Shown one piece after another: positions 33,973 through 44,644 of a DNA stretch of 64,000 nucleotides. The DNA comes from Pseudidiomarina marina (lineage in GTDB: Bacteria > Pseudomonadota > Gammaproteobacteria > Enterobacterales > Alteromonadaceae). The notes under the pieces were generated by a model. It saw nothing but the letters and a program-made list of their open reading frames with translations. It was not told the origin of the DNA and made no database searches. Each line of letters starts with the position of its first letter. Within the stretch, counting starts at the first letter, position 1. The stretch is from positions 1 through 64,000 of the forward strand of contig NZ_PIPZ01000004.1 of NCBI RefSeq assembly GCF_003987045.1, given 5' to 3'. The translations under genes were made by a program, and so were the position numbers.

Positions 33973-35169
33973 TTATTTTAATTGAATGTCAATCCACACT
34001 AAACGATGGTCTGACGAAGCGCCTCTTGAACTCACTAGTTCGGCTTTTGGTTCACCTGTTGCAGGCCAGAACACACCGGATTGAATGAGTTCGATGCCAA
34101 ACACCGATGGCAACACGTAATCGGCGCGCTTGCGCCAGCTTGCCGTATGCGTCGCTGCTTGCTGATTATCTGGTGTATGTTGCGCCCCGCCAACACTTGT
34201 TGGAGTTTTGTCAGCGTTGACTAACGAATGTTCTAGTAACTGTTCGATGGCTCCGGGAACATTATCTTCGCTTTCAATCGACGCATTTAAATCACCGGCA
34301 ATCACGAACGCTTGTTTCTCACCAAGCCCCCCAGTTACGCCGTTATCATCGTAAATATAATCACTTAAATGCGGCTGAATGTAGTCGGCCCAAAACCGAA
34401 TCTCATCGAAATTACGTCGACCATTACGATCTTCTTTACCATCAAAAACCGGCGGGGTTGGATGGCTCACCAATAGGTGCAAGTCGTGCCCATTCACGTC
34501 AATTGGCACATCCCAGTGCGACTTGGAGCTAAGACGAAACTCTTGCCATGCTTCGGCGCTGTAAAACGGCTCGGAAGTATTAGGATTGATAGGCGCCAAC
34601 GCGCCCGGCATGTCTTTCCATTTGAATAACTGGAACGTGCGGACATCGTCGGTTTTGATTGGGTATTTGGATAAAACCACCATACCGTACTGTCCTGGGT
34701 ACCAGCCAAAGCCCCATGCATCGTTACCGGTGCCACTCGCCACGCCATCACCGCTTAAGTCATAGGGGCTCGGCACTCCGGTATTGACCGGCGCGAGATA
34801 TACATAGGGATAATCGATTGGCGATTCACCGTTCTGACTTTGTTGGAGGTAATCATTTCTAAAAACGTTAATACCTTGATTGACATCAACATAATCAAAT
34901 TCATTTAGCACCAACACATCGGGACGCGTGTGCTGAATAATTTCCGCGATGGCTTTAATTTGCGGGTGTTGTTGCGCTAATGCATCGGTAAGCGCCGTCG
35001 CGCCCTGCGTTTGAACTTGTTCGTTCGTTAAATAATTACTGGCGTCCATGCTCACGTTAAAAGTAGCAACACGCAGTGAAACTGGTTCTGAAATTTTTTC
35101 TGGGGGCATATCGCATCCCGCAATCAATAGGGTAAGTATTGGAAAAATAAGGGCTGTATAGAATTTCAT
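33973..35169 (-). CDS. Lipoprotein of the endonuclease/exonuclease/phosphatase family
   Basis: 398 residues. A lipoprotein signal peptide ends in the lipobox LIAGC (Cys19), so it is membrane-anchored in the envelope or at the surface. The EEP fold shows its four blocks in order: ATFNVS, VLNEFD with the metal Glu, IAGDLNAS and SSDHRLVWIDI. Such proteins cut nucleic acids or phosphate esters. It stands between phoBR and the TonB-dependent receptor, suggesting a role in releasing phosphate from organic sources. The substrate is not known. No convincing Pho box in its own direction was found. Confidence 0.85.
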   Translation of the reverse strand: MKFYTALIFPILTLLIAGCDMPPEKISEPVSLRVATFNVSMDASNYLTNEQVQTQGATALTDALAQQHPQIKAIAEIIQHTRPDVLVLNEFDYVDVNQGINVFRNDYLQQSQNGESPIDYPYVYLAPVNTGVPSPYDLSGDGVASGTGNDAWGFGWYPGQYGMVVLSKYPIKTDDVRTFQLFKWKDMPGALAPINPNTSEPFYSAEAWQEFRLSSKSHWDVPIDVNGHDLHLLVSHPTPPVFDGKEDRNGRRNFDEIRFWADYIQPHLSDYIYDDNGVTGGLGEKQAFVIAGDLNASIESEDNVPGAIEQLLEHSLVNADKTPTSVGGAQHTPDNQQAATHTASWRKRADYVLPSVFGIELIQSGVFWPATGEPKAELVSSRGASSDHRLVWIDIQLK

Positions 35170-35265
35170 CGGTAGAGCTGTTCCCGAGTTGGGGTTGCTG
35201 TGACAAGTTTCAAGAATAAAGGTTCAATTTAACCTGTGCAATCTATTCAGAAAGTGCGTAAAATA

Positions 35266-35299
35266 TTGTCACATAAATGACACGTTTTCGTGAAAGAAT
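35266..35299 (+). promoter_or_regulatory. Pho box and -10 of the TonB-dependent receptor
   Basis: TTGTCACATAAATGACAC (35266-35283) matches 15 of 18 PhoB-site positions; AAGAAT (35294-35299) follows after 10 bases. The site is partly palindromic and could also act leftwards, but the -10 there is poor. A further TGTCAT half-site lies near 35310. Confidence 0.65.
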
Positions 35300-35381
35300 C
35301 ACACACGTGTCATCAAGGCGTAATAAATGCGGTATAGCTTTGGACCAAATTTAACTACAACCAACAACCCAGGAAAATAAA

Positions 35382-38300
35382 ATGAGCACCTCAATGCGAT
35401 TTTCGCGTACTGCCAGTGCGATTGCTGTGGCCTTAGGCCTAGCGTCAGGCGCTGCTGTTGCGCAAGATACTTCGTCATCTATGCGTGGTTTTATTGTCGG
35501 CCCTACTGGAGAAGGCGCGGCAAATACTAAAGTCATCATAGAACACGTTCCATCAGGCAGCCGTTTAGAAGTAACTACGGACGAAACCGGTAACTTCATT
35601 GCGAGCGGTCTACGTGTAGGCGGCCCATACCGAGTTACTCTTGATTCAGATGTATACCGCGATGCGACTTACTCTGAAGTGTTCCTTAAGCTAGGCGAAA
35701 CTTATCGTTTAACTGCGCAGTTAGAAGCCAACAACGTTGAGCGTATCAGCGTTACTGGTACTGCGATTAACCCAACAAGCTTGAACAGTGGTTCTACAAG
35801 CTCATTTGGTGAAGATAACATTCGCAACATGCCAACTTTCAACCGCGACTTGAAAGACATTATTCGCCAAAACCCACTAGCAGTTAACTTGGCTGATGAA
35901 GATAGCTCGTTGACTGTTGCTGGTAGCAACCCGAAATACAACTCAATTACTGTTGACGGTATCGGCCAGAACGATGACTTTGGTCTGAACAGCAACGGTT
36001 ACCCAACTCAGCGTTCACCAATTTCTGTTGCAGCAGTAGAGCAATTGTCAATTGACGTTGTTCCTTTCTCAGCAAAAGACGGTGGATTCAGCGGCGCGAA
36101 AATCAACGCTGTAACTAAGTCTGGTACCAACGAATTCGAAGGCGAAGTATTCTATGAATACACGAGCGATTCATTAACTGGTAACCCAGAGCCTTCGCGT
36201 TACGAGCCAGATTCAGCAGCACCTGATTTAGACTTTTCTGAAAAAACTTGGGGCTTCGCCGTTGGCGGTCCTATTATTCAAGATAAGTTGTTCTTCTTCG
36301 TAAACTACGAGAAATATGAAGAGCCAAAATCAATCGAGCGTGGTCCGATTGGTGCAGCGGCAAACCAACAAGCTTCTGTAACTTCTGAAGAAGTTGATCA
36401 AATTACTCAAATCGCACGCGACGTTTATGGCGTTGACGTAGGTACTTGGAACACCAATCCAGTACAAGACGACGAGAAAATGTTGATCAAACTCGATTGG
36501 AACATCAACAACAACCACCGTGCAGCATTTACTTATCAGACAGCTGAAAGTAACGCGACAAACAACAACGCTGGTAGCTCAAGCACTCTACCATTGTCTT
36601 CACGTTGGTATGACAAAAACGAGAAACTTGATGCCATGGCATTACAAGTTTACTCAAACTGGAACAGTAACTTCTCAAGTGATATCAAAATCTCACGTAA
36701 AGAAGTTGAAACGGCTCAAGCGCCATTACTTGGTTTGAACTTCGGTCAAGTGAACATCCGTACTGCGAACGGTACCGTACAAATCGGTCCTGACCAGTAC
36801 CGTCACGCGAATGCTTTAGAAAATACCACCACTGAATTCCAATTCAACGGTGAATATTTGCTTGGTGACCACGCGATTGGTTTCGGTTACGAGTATGAAG
36901 AAGTCGAAATCTTCAACTTGTTCGTTCCACAGTCTTTGGGTGTTTGGGATTTCGATACTATCGAAGACTTCCAAAACCAAGAAGCAAGCTTCTTCTCATA
37001 TCGTAACGCGTTTACTAACAACGCGAACGACGGCGCTGCAAGCTTAACTCCAGCTACTCACGCATTCTATATCGAAGATACTTGGTCACCAACTTGGGAC
37101 CTCGAAGTAAGCTACGGTTTACGTTACGAGCGTCAATCAGTTGACGGTTCACCACGTTACAACCAAAACTTCGAAGATCGTTACGGCTTTGCTAACACTG
37201 AAAACTTAGACGGTCGTGATATCTGGATGCCGCGTGCTGGCTTCAAATATCAGTTGAACGACAACTATCGTTTACGTGGTGGCTTCGGTCGCTATGCCGG
37301 TGGTCGTCCAAATGTTTGGATCTCAAACGCTTACTCAGTTGACGGCGTAACAGTTGTTGACGCGCCAAGCTCAGTAACTGAAGGTTATTACTCAGGTGCT
37401 GACATCACGACGATTCCACAAGAAGTTCGTGATAGCTTGACTGCTGGTGACGGTAACACAACACCAATCGATCCAAACTTCGAATTACCAAACGAATGGC
37501 GTTACAGCTTAGCGCTTGATTACGAGGGAAGCCTTGGTTTCTTAGGTGATGACTGGTACGCAAGTGCTGAATACATCCGTACTCGTAAGCAAAACGATGT
37601 TCGCTGGGTTGATTTAGCGCGTCGTCCATTAACTGATGCTGATGGCAACGTGGTAACTACCTCTGACGGCGGTCGTATTATCTATGTAGTTGACGATCCG
37701 TTAGATGACTTTACCCCAACTGAAATCGGTGAATTCGGTGGTGTTAACCGCTATGACATATTACTGACTAACGGCTACGGCGGTAACAGCAACATTTACA
37801 CCTTCTCACTTGGTAAAGCGTTTGAGAACGGTTTCACATTAAACACTTCATACACTCACCAAGACGTGAATGAAGCGGTTAACGGTGGTTCTTCGCAGGC
37901 AGCATCGAACTATCAATATGTGACAGCGCTTGACCGTCAAAACCCATTACCTGCAACTGCTGGTTATGAAATTGAGCACCGTTTTGTTGTAACCGCTCAA
38001 TACAGCACTGAGTTCTTTGAAGGCTATGAGTCGAAATTCTCAATGTTCTTCGAGCGTGTATCAGGTCGTCCATTTAGCTACGTTATGAGCTCATTCCGTG
38101 ACTCTGACTTAGGTGACCAATCATCGTTCAACAGCTCAAGCCAGTACTTGGTATACATCCCAACTGGTGCTGATGACCCGAACGTTGTATACAGCGGTGG
38201 TTTGACTTATGACGATTTGGCACAAATCATTGCTGACAAAGGTCTTGAGCAATACGCTGGCGGCTACACTGGTCGTAACGAAGCGCGTGGTCCATGGAAC

Positions 38301-38597
38301 ACCAACATCGACTTCCGCTTTGAGCAAGAGCTTCCTGGTTTGTGGGAAGGTCACACCGGTGCTGTGTATCTTGACGTGAAAAACGTGGTTGCATTGTTCG
38401 ATAAAGATGCAGCGCAACAACACGTTATCCCGTTTGCTGATACAACCCAAGGTATCGTTGACTTCGGTGGTTTAACTGACGAAGGTCAATACATCTATGC
38501 GCCAGTGTTCGGCGGCTTAGATGACTATGCACCGACTCGTTATCGTGCAGAAGCTTCAACTTGGCAAGTTAAAGTGGGTATCCGCTACAACTTCTAA
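35382..38597 (+). CDS. Large TonB-dependent receptor with carboxypeptidase-like N-domain (Oar type)
   Basis: 1071 residues. Signal peptide to about 27 (AVAQ), a carboxypeptidase-regulatory-like beta domain (about 33-115), a plug domain (about 125-250 with NSITVDGIGQND) and a long beta-barrel ending in the outer-membrane C-terminal VGIRYNF. Codon use is strongly biased to CGT, GGT and AAC, as in highly expressed genes. It imports a substrate too large for porins, powered by TonB. The Pho box upstream and the neighbouring EEP lipoprotein suggest a phosphorus-containing ligand; the ligand itself is unknown. Confidence 0.9.
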   Translation: MSTSMRFSRTASAIAVALGLASGAAVAQDTSSSMRGFIVGPTGEGAANTKVIIEHVPSGSRLEVTTDETGNFIASGLRVGGPYRVTLDSDVYRDATYSEVFLKLGETYRLTAQLEANNVERISVTGTAINPTSLNSGSTSSFGEDNIRNMPTFNRDLKDIIRQNPLAVNLADEDSSLTVAGSNPKYNSITVDGIGQNDDFGLNSNGYPTQRSPISVAAVEQLSIDVVPFSAKDGGFSGAKINAVTKSGTNEFEGEVFYEYTSDSLTGNPEPSRYEPDSAAPDLDFSEKTWGFAVGGPIIQDKLFFFVNYEKYEEPKSIERGPIGAAANQQASVTSEEVDQITQIARDVYGVDVGTWNTNPVQDDEKMLIKLDWNINNNHRAAFTYQTAESNATNNNAGSSSTLPLSSRWYDKNEKLDAMALQVYSNWNSNFSSDIKISRKEVETAQAPLLGLNFGQVNIRTANGTVQIGPDQYRHANALENTTTEFQFNGEYLLGDHAIGFGYEYEEVEIFNLFVPQSLGVWDFDTIEDFQNQEASFFSYRNAFTNNANDGAASLTPATHAFYIEDTWSPTWDLEVSYGLRYERQSVDGSPRYNQNFEDRYGFANTENLDGRDIWMPRAGFKYQLNDNYRLRGGFGRYAGGRPNVWISNAYSVDGVTVVDAPSSVTEGYYSGADITTIPQEVRDSLTAGDGNTTPIDPNFELPNEWRYSLALDYEGSLGFLGDDWYASAEYIRTRKQNDVRWVDLARRPLTDADGNVVTTSDGGRIIYVVDDPLDDFTPTEIGEFGGVNRYDILLTNGYGGNSNIYTFSLGKAFENGFTLNTSYTHQDVNEAVNGGSSQAASNYQYVTALDRQNPLPATAGYEIEHRFVVTAQYSTEFFEGYESKFSMFFERVSGRPFSYVMSSFRDSDLGDQSSFNSSSQYLVYIPTGADDPNVVYSGGLTYDDLAQIIADKGLEQYAGGYTGRNEARGPWNTNIDFRFEQELPGLWEGHTGAVYLDVKNVVALFDKDAAQQHVIPFADTTQGIVDFGGLTDEGQYIYAPVFGGLDDYAPTRYRAEASTWQVKVGIRYNF

Positions 38598-38619
38598 GCG
38601 AAAAGCTTAAAAAGCATAG

Positions 38620-38650
38620 AAAGCCCTCGCATCTGCGGGGGCTTTTTTTT
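38620..38650 (+). terminator. Terminator after the TonB-dependent receptor
   Basis: AAAGCCCTCGC pairs with GCGGGGGCTTT (one T-G wobble) over ATCT, followed by a long T run. Confidence 0.92.
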
Positions 38651-38685
38651 ATGATGCGCACACGTTCATTCAGTTGAAGAAGCTT

Positions 38686-39135
38686 ATGGATCACGAGTTT
38701 TACATGCAGCGTGCACTCGAGCTTGCCGCAATTGCGGCGGAGCAGTACGACGAAGTACCCGTTGGCGCAGTGCTAGTTTTAAATGACGAGATTATTGGAG
38801 AGGGTTTTAATCAAGTCATCACTCTCAATGATCCGTCGGCTCATGCCGAAGCGCAGGCCATTCGTGCTGCTGGCAAGCACCTAGGCAACTATCGCTTAGT
38901 TGATACCACACTTTATGTAACGCTAGAGCCGTGCGCGATGTGTGCGGGGCTAATGACTCATGCGCGCGTGAAAACTTTAGTTTATGGTGCCACAGACCCG
39001 CGTACTGGGGCTGCCGGAACGGCTATTGAGGTGATTAATCACCCCAGCATGAATCATAAGATAGAAGTAATTAGTGGTGTATTGGCCGACGAGTGTGGCG
39101 ATATTTTGCGGCAGTTTTTTCGAAAACGCCGATAA
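38686..39135 (+). CDS. tadA: tRNA-specific adenosine deaminase
   Basis: 149 residues from ATG 38686 (MDHEFYMQRALELA); an upstream TTG at 38674 is less likely. Makes inosine at the wobble position of tRNA-Arg. The zinc site is H-A-E (SAHAEAQAI) and PCAMC; the catalytic Glu is in HAE. It faces purL across a shared terminator. Confidence 0.95.
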   Translation: MDHEFYMQRALELAAIAAEQYDEVPVGAVLVLNDEIIGEGFNQVITLNDPSAHAEAQAIRAAGKHLGNYRLVDTTLYVTLEPCAMCAGLMTHARVKTLVYGATDPRTGAAGTAIEVINHPSMNHKIEVISGVLADECGDILRQFFRKRR

Positions 39136-39152
39136 ATTTTGAATTCAAAAAG

Positions 39153-39177
39153 AAAGCCCGGCATGAAGCCGGGCTTT
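39153..39177. terminator. Bidirectional terminator between tadA and purL
   Basis: AAAGCCCGGC (39153-39162) and GCCGGGCTTT (39168-39177) form a perfect 10-bp stem with a 5-base loop. Confidence 0.92.
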
Positions 39178-39191
39178 GCATTTGTGTTTAC

Positions 39192-42100
39192 TTAACCTAA
39201 GTAAACGCGTGCGTTGCGGAACATACGCATCCAAGGGCTATCTTCACCCCACTCATCTGGATGCCAGCTATTCGCAACGGTACGGAACACGCGCTCTGGA
39301 TGCGGCATCATAATCGATACACGGCCATCTTTCGTGGTTAGCCCCGTAATACCTTCTGGCGAGCCGTTCGGGTTCGCCGGGTACGTTGCGGCAACATCAC
39401 CTCTATTGTTGATATAACGCATGGTGACTAAGCCTTCGGCATTTACTGTCGCAAGGTCATTCCCTTTAAACTCGGCACGGCCTTCACCATGTGATACCGC
39501 AATCGGCATCCGTGAACCAGCCATCCCTTCAAAGAACAACGAGTTGTTCTTTTGCACTTCGACTAAACTAAAGCGCGCTTCAAAACGCTCCGAACGGTTA
39601 GTGACAAAGTGTGGCCAGGCTTCTGCACCAGGAATCAGCTCTTTCAAGTTTGATAGCATCTGACAGCCGTTACACACACCTAAAGCAAAGGTTTTATTGC
39701 GTTCAAAGAAAGCTGCAAATTCATCGCGTGCGCGGCTATTAAACAGAATTGATTTCGCCCAGCCTTCACCTGCTCCCAATACGTCACCGTATGAGAAACC
39801 ACCACAAGCAACAAGACCGTTAAATTTCTCGAGGCTCACACGACCACTTAAAATATCGCTCATGTGCACATCGATAGCTGCAAAACCAGCGCGATCAAAT
39901 GCCGCGGCCATTTCAACGTGAGAATTAACGCCCTGCTCGCGCAAGATAGCAACCATTGGGTCGCGACCTGTGTTGATATATGGTGCAGCAACATCTTCGC
40001 TCACATCAAAACTCAAGTCAGCGAATAAGCCAGGGTCATTTAAGTTCTGCTTCGCTTCAAATTCTTCGTCAGCGCACGCTGGGTTATCGCGCAAACGCTG
40101 CATTTGATGGGTTGTTTCAGCCCAAATCGCACGATAATGACTACGCAGATGCGCTAGCACTTCTTCGCCGTTACGGTTAAAGCGTACGACATCTTCGCGT
40201 ACGGGACGACCAATAACATGCACACAGTCTTCCAGACCATGTTCGGCGTATACGGACATCACCTGCTCAAGATCTTCGACGCTAACTTGTATAACGGCGC
40301 CAAGCTCCTCACTGAATAATGCCGCTAAGTCGTCGTCGCCTAAATTATCGAGCGCCACTTCAACACCACAATGACCAGCAAACGCCATTTCAGCAACGGT
40401 TGTAAACAAACCGCCATCAGAGCGATCGTGGTACGCCATTAGCTTCTTGCCATGAACCAGTTGCTGCGTAGCATCGAAAAAGCCTTTCAATGTTTCCGCG
40501 CTATCAACATCAGGGGTGACATCACCAAGCTGGCGATAAACCTGTGCTAGCGCAGAGCCACCAAGGCGGTTCTTGCCACGACCTAAGTCAATTAACACCA
40601 ACTTGCTATCGCCCTTGTCCATGCGCAGTTGTGGTGTCAGTGTGCGACGTACATCGCGAACCCGACCAAAAGCCGTGATCACTAGGCTTAATGGCGCAGT
40701 GACTGCTTTAGAGCCTTCGTTGTCTTGCCACTGGGTTTTCATCGACATCGAGTCTTTACCCACGGGAATCGTAATACCGAGCGCCGGACACAGCTCTTCA
40801 CCAACGGCTTTCACGGCTTCATATAAACCCGCGTCTTCGCCAGGGTGACCCGCTGCAGCCATCCAGTTTGCTGACAATTTAACGAATTTCAAATCGCCAA
40901 TATCTGCCGCGGCAATATTAGTCAGCGACTCGCCAACTGCCATGCGCGCCGAAGCGGCGTAATTCAATAATGCCAATGGTGTCCGTTCACCCATCGCCAT
41001 CGCTTCACCCGCATAGGTGTCGTAACTTGCCGCGGTTACCGCAACGTCAGCCACCGGAATCTGCCACGGACCAACCATTTGGTCACGTGCAACCAAGCCA
41101 GTTACCGTGCGGTCACCAATGGTAATTAAGAACGTTTTCTCGGCAATTGCTGGTAAACGTAATAAACGTTTCGCTGCTTCATTTAACTTAATCCCGTCGC
41201 GCTCAATCGCTTCACCCTGAGCTTGCTGAGAAGCCACATTGCGATGCATTTTCGGCGGTTTACCGAGCAACACGTTCAGCGGTAAATCAATTGGTTTGTT
41301 ACCAAAGTGCTCGTCGGTTAGCGTTAAATGCTCAGCTTCTGTCGCCTCGCCAATCACTGCAAACGGTGCGCGCTCACGCTTACAAATCTCTTCAAATACG
41401 TCCATGCGATCTGGCGCAATCGCCATCACATACCGCTCTTGAGATTCGTTACACCAGATTTCTAGCGGTGACATGCCCGGTTCGTCGTTTGGCACTTTGC
41501 GGAGCTCGAAGTTACCACCGCGACCACCGTCGCTCACCAGTTCTGGCATTGCGTTCGACAAACCGCCAGCACCTACGTCATGAATAAACGCAATTGGGTT
41601 CTTGTCGCCAAGCTGCCAACAACGGTCAATCACTTCTTGGCAGCGACGCTCCATTTCTGGGTTGTCACGCTGTACTGAGGCGAAATCAAGATCTTCACTC
41701 GAGGTACCTGAAGTCATTGACGATGCGGCACCGCCACCTAAGCCGATATTCATGGCTGGCCCGCCTAAAACAACTAATTTCGCGCCAACCGGAATTTCAC
41801 CTTTCTCAACATGCTGCTCACGAATATTACCCATACCGCCAGCAATCATAATTGGCTTGTGATAGCCGCGAATCTCTTCGCCATTGTGGCTGTTTACTTT
41901 CTCTTCATAGGTACGGAAGTAGCCCGTTAATGCAGGACGACCGAATTCGTTATTAAACGCTGCCCCACCTAAAGGGCCTTCAAGCATGATGTCGAGAGCG
42001 GTCACAATACGGTCAGGCTTGCCGAAGTCTTCTTCCCAAGGCTGTTCAAACCCTGGAATGCGTAAGTTCGATACACTAAAACCAACCAAGCCGGCTTTTG

Positions 42101-43094
42101 GCTTCGAACCACGTCCTGTTGCGCCTTCGTCACGAATTTCACCGCCAGAGCCTGTGGCAGCACCTGGATATGGCGAAATAGCAGTTGGGTGGTTGTGCGT
42201 TTCAACCTTCATCAAAATATGAACAGGCTCGTGGAAGTAGCTGTACTCTCCCGCTGCACTGGTTCCAGCTGGATACGGATAGAAGCGTCCCGCCTCCGAT
42301 CCAACCATAACCGCCGCGTTATCTTTGTATGCTGAAAGTACGTTGTCAGGCGTTACTTCGAAGGTGTTTTTGATCATCTTGAACAACGATTTCAGTTGTT
42401 CCTGACCATCAATGGTCCAATCGGCGTTAAAGATTTTATGACGACAATGCTCTGAGTTGGCTTGCGCGAACATATACAGTTCAATGTCATTCGGATTACG
42501 CTTCAGCGCGCTAAAGTTTTCAAAGAGATAATCAATTTCATCATCAGCAAGCGCTAGGCCCATGTCGATATTTGCGCGTTGCAATGCTTCTCGGCCACCC
42601 TGCAAAATATCGATGCTTTTCACTTCCGCGGGTTCAGCCTCGTGGAACAATACCTTGGCATCATCAAGATCGCGCAGCACCATTTCGGTCATGCGGTCAT
42701 GAATCAGTGCGGCGGCTTGTTGCAGTTGAGCTTCGGTTAAATCACCTGACAAATAATAGGCAATACCGCGTTCAATGCGGTGAATTTGCGTTAATCCACA
42801 GTTGTGCGCAATGTCTGTTGCTTTTGATGACCATGGCGAAATGGTGCCTTGCCGTGGTATCACAACCAATAATTGCCCTTCAGGAATGTGCGCCGCCAAG
42901 GCTGGTCCATAGGTCAATAATTTGGTGAGAACTGTCGTCGCCTCATCGTCGAGCGTCTGTTCTACATCAACAAAATGCATAAACTCGGCATAGACTTCTG
43001 CTACCGGCAGTTCAGCATTTTGCAGGAGCTGCAATAATTTCTCAGTTCGAAATTCAGACAAAGCGGGGGCACCGCGTACTATTTCCACAGACAT
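39192..43094 (-). CDS. purL: Phosphoribosylformylglycinamidine synthase
   Basis: 1300 residues, the large single-chain gammaproteobacterial form. Converts FGAR to FGAM in purine synthesis, using glutamine. Linker/PurS-like N-domain, two AIRS-type halves ([31 protein letters not shown]) and a C-terminal class I glutaminase with nucleophile in [10 protein letters not shown] and MPHPERVF. Confidence 0.98.
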   Translation of the reverse strand: MSVEIVRGAPALSEFRTEKLLQLLQNAELPVAEVYAEFMHFVDVEQTLDDEATTVLTKLLTYGPALAAHIPEGQLLVVIPRQGTISPWSSKATDIAHNCGLTQIHRIERGIAYYLSGDLTEAQLQQAAALIHDRMTEMVLRDLDDAKVLFHEAEPAEVKSIDILQGGREALQRANIDMGLALADDEIDYLFENFSALKRNPNDIELYMFAQANSEHCRHKIFNADWTIDGQEQLKSLFKMIKNTFEVTPDNVLSAYKDNAAVMVGSEAGRFYPYPAGTSAAGEYSYFHEPVHILMKVETHNHPTAISPYPGAATGSGGEIRDEGATGRGSKPKAGLVGFSVSNLRIPGFEQPWEEDFGKPDRIVTALDIMLEGPLGGAAFNNEFGRPALTGYFRTYEEKVNSHNGEEIRGYHKPIMIAGGMGNIREQHVEKGEIPVGAKLVVLGGPAMNIGLGGGAASSMTSGTSSEDLDFASVQRDNPEMERRCQEVIDRCWQLGDKNPIAFIHDVGAGGLSNAMPELVSDGGRGGNFELRKVPNDEPGMSPLEIWCNESQERYVMAIAPDRMDVFEEICKRERAPFAVIGEATEAEHLTLTDEHFGNKPIDLPLNVLLGKPPKMHRNVASQQAQGEAIERDGIKLNEAAKRLLRLPAIAEKTFLITIGDRTVTGLVARDQMVGPWQIPVADVAVTAASYDTYAGEAMAMGERTPLALLNYAASARMAVGESLTNIAAADIGDLKFVKLSANWMAAAGHPGEDAGLYEAVKAVGEELCPALGITIPVGKDSMSMKTQWQDNEGSKAVTAPLSLVITAFGRVRDVRRTLTPQLRMDKGDSKLVLIDLGRGKNRLGGSALAQVYRQLGDVTPDVDSAETLKGFFDATQQLVHGKKLMAYHDRSDGGLFTTVAEMAFAGHCGVEVALDNLGDDDLAALFSEELGAVIQVSVEDLEQVMSVYAEHGLEDCVHVIGRPVREDVVRFNRNGEEVLAHLRSHYRAIWAETTHQMQRLRDNPACADEEFEAKQNLNDPGLFADLSFDVSEDVAAPYINTGRDPMVAILREQGVNSHVEMAAAFDRAGFAAIDVHMSDILSGRVSLEKFNGLVACGGFSYGDVLGAGEGWAKSILFNSRARDEFAAFFERNKTFALGVCNGCQMLSNLKELIPGAEAWPHFVTNRSERFEARFSLVEVQKNNSLFFEGMAGSRMPIAVSHGEGRAEFKGNDLATVNAEGLVTMRYINNRGDVAATYPANPNGSPEGITGLTTKDGRVSIMMPHPERVFRTVANSWHPDEWGEDSPWMRMFRNARVYLG

Positions 43095-43118
43095 GTCTCC
43101 AAAAATTATTGGGGTGAT

Positions 43119-43238
43119 TTATTCTTTCTCAGTTAAACGAAACCACTTTTGCCGACGCTCGGTTTGCAAGTGGCGTTGTTTACGTAACCAGGCGCGGCGA
43201 CGCTCTGGCGATACTAATCGACGATTCTTATTGCGCAT
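43119..43238 (-). CDS. Small highly basic protein (39 aa) translationally coupled to mltF
   Basis: MRNKNRRLVSPERRRAWLRK... ending RLTEKE. About 40% of residues are Arg or Lys. Its ATG overlaps the mltF stop as TAATG, and it fills nearly all the mltF-purL gap, which favours a real gene. There is no signal peptide or cysteine. A nucleic-acid- or ribosome-binding role would fit the charge, but I do not recognise the family. Confidence 0.6.
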   Translation of the reverse strand: MRNKNRRLVSPERRRAWLRKQRHLQTERRQKWFRLTEKE

Positions 43239-44641
43239 TAATTGACTCCATCACCGCTTCCTTCAGGAACCGTGATTTCCATAGGCTTGGCTGGAATCCG
43301 TCCTCGATTGTCTAGCCATACCAAGGTGTCGTAATAGCGACGTATGTTCCCTACGTATCGCACCGGTTCATCACCACGTGCAAACCCAAAACGAGTTTGT
43401 CGATAAAACTGCTTCTGTCTTAATAAAGGTAGACGTTTTCGCACATCAATCCAGCGATCGGCATCACCGCCTTGCTGCTGTGTCAGAATTCGAGCATCTT
43501 CTAAATGGCCATAACCAATATTATACGCTGCTAGCGCAAACCAAATGCGATCCGGTTCAGGAATTCGTGCCGGAATACGCTGCAGCATTAGCTCAAAATA
43601 GCGCGCGCCACCTTGAATACTTTGCTCTGGATTCAAGCGACTCGTAACACCCATTGCTTTTGCGGTTGGCAACGTCAACATCATCATGCCACGTACGCCT
43701 GTCGGCGAGATAGCACGTGGATTCCATAAACTTTCTTGATAACTAATCGCCGCTAGCAAACGCCAATCGAGTGCACCCGCATGTTTCTCAAAAACATCCC
43801 GATATTTCGGCAGCACGGTTTGGACGGCACTAATAAATAAACTGGTATCAACATAATTGAAGCTGGCGACGTGACCGAAATGTTGGTCCAGAAGTTGCGA
43901 TAGTTGCCCTGAATGACGGAGGTTGCCGAAAAAAGAAATGACTTCGGAGTACAAGGAGGCGTCGACTTGCTTGTTCAGTAGCCAAGCAATATCCACATCG
44001 TCGCGAACGGTAAAAGCGACACTTAGGTTCGGGTAATAACGACGCTGTACATCTAATGTATTGCTGTCCGCAATGGGATAAGCAATATCGCCTTCGGCCA
44101 CTTGGCGCAGTAATTCGCTGGCATCATGGTCATCGGTCGCGCGCCATTGAAGCTCTGGATAATCGTCTTGTATTTGCTGCAACCAGTCATGGTGGCTTGA
44201 GCCTTCGACTACAACGAGTTCAGCCTCGAGTTCTTCAAGGTTTCGCGGTCGCTCACGTGCGCCTTGCTTAAACACAATACGTTGTGAGATTTCAAAATAT
44301 GGCGGCCCAAAGCGAAAGCGTTGTTCGCGCTGACTGGTACGGTTTAATCCGGCCGCTAATACATCAACTTCGCCGGATTCAAGTAAATCTAAGACATTCT
44401 TGACGTTGTAGCGTGACACCATCTCCACTTCAACGCCAATTTCTTCAGCAAATTGCTTGGCAAGCACATACTCAATACCCGCTTCACCTTCGGCGTCGAG
44501 GTAATAACTGGTTGGTCCGAGTAACGTCCCTACCCGCAATACGCCGCGCTCTTTAATGGCGTCAAGCTGGCTCGGCTGCGGCTCGGGCGCACACCCGAGC
44601 AACAAACCTATCATGAGCCAGCTAAAAAGCCACTTAAGCAC
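43238..44641 (-). CDS. mltF: Membrane-bound lytic murein transglycosylase F
   Basis: 467 residues. Lipoprotein signal with lipobox LLGC (about 14-17), then an extracellular solute-binding-like domain (about 30-260) and a C-terminal SLT lysozyme-like domain with the catalytic Glu in ISYQESLWNPRA and GVRGMMMLT. Cleaves peptidoglycan glycan strands at the outer membrane. Three bases downstream of guaA on the same strand. Confidence 0.95.
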   Translation of the reverse strand: MLKWLFSWLMIGLLLGCAPEPQPSQLDAIKERGVLRVGTLLGPTSYYLDAEGEAGIEYVLAKQFAEEIGVEVEMVSRYNVKNVLDLLESGEVDVLAAGLNRTSQREQRFRFGPPYFEISQRIVFKQGARERPRNLEELEAELVVVEGSSHHDWLQQIQDDYPELQWRATDDHDASELLRQVAEGDIAYPIADSNTLDVQRRYYPNLSVAFTVRDDVDIAWLLNKQVDASLYSEVISFFGNLRHSGQLSQLLDQHFGHVASFNYVDTSLFISAVQTVLPKYRDVFEKHAGALDWRLLAAISYQESLWNPRAISPTGVRGMMMLTLPTAKAMGVTSRLNPEQSIQGGARYFELMLQRIPARIPEPDRIWFALAAYNIGYGHLEDARILTQQQGGDADRWIDVRKRLPLLRQKQFYRQTRFGFARGDEPVRYVGNIRRYYDTLVWLDNRGRIPAKPMEITVPEGSGDGVN

Positions 44642-44644
44642 GTA

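Noticed and set aside
35170-35290. Pho box for the EEP lipoprotein gene in the minus direction
   Set aside because: Read leftwards, the site at 35266-35283 fits less well (about 13 of 18) and the hexamer 10 bases on is ACTTTC. Dual use cannot be claimed.
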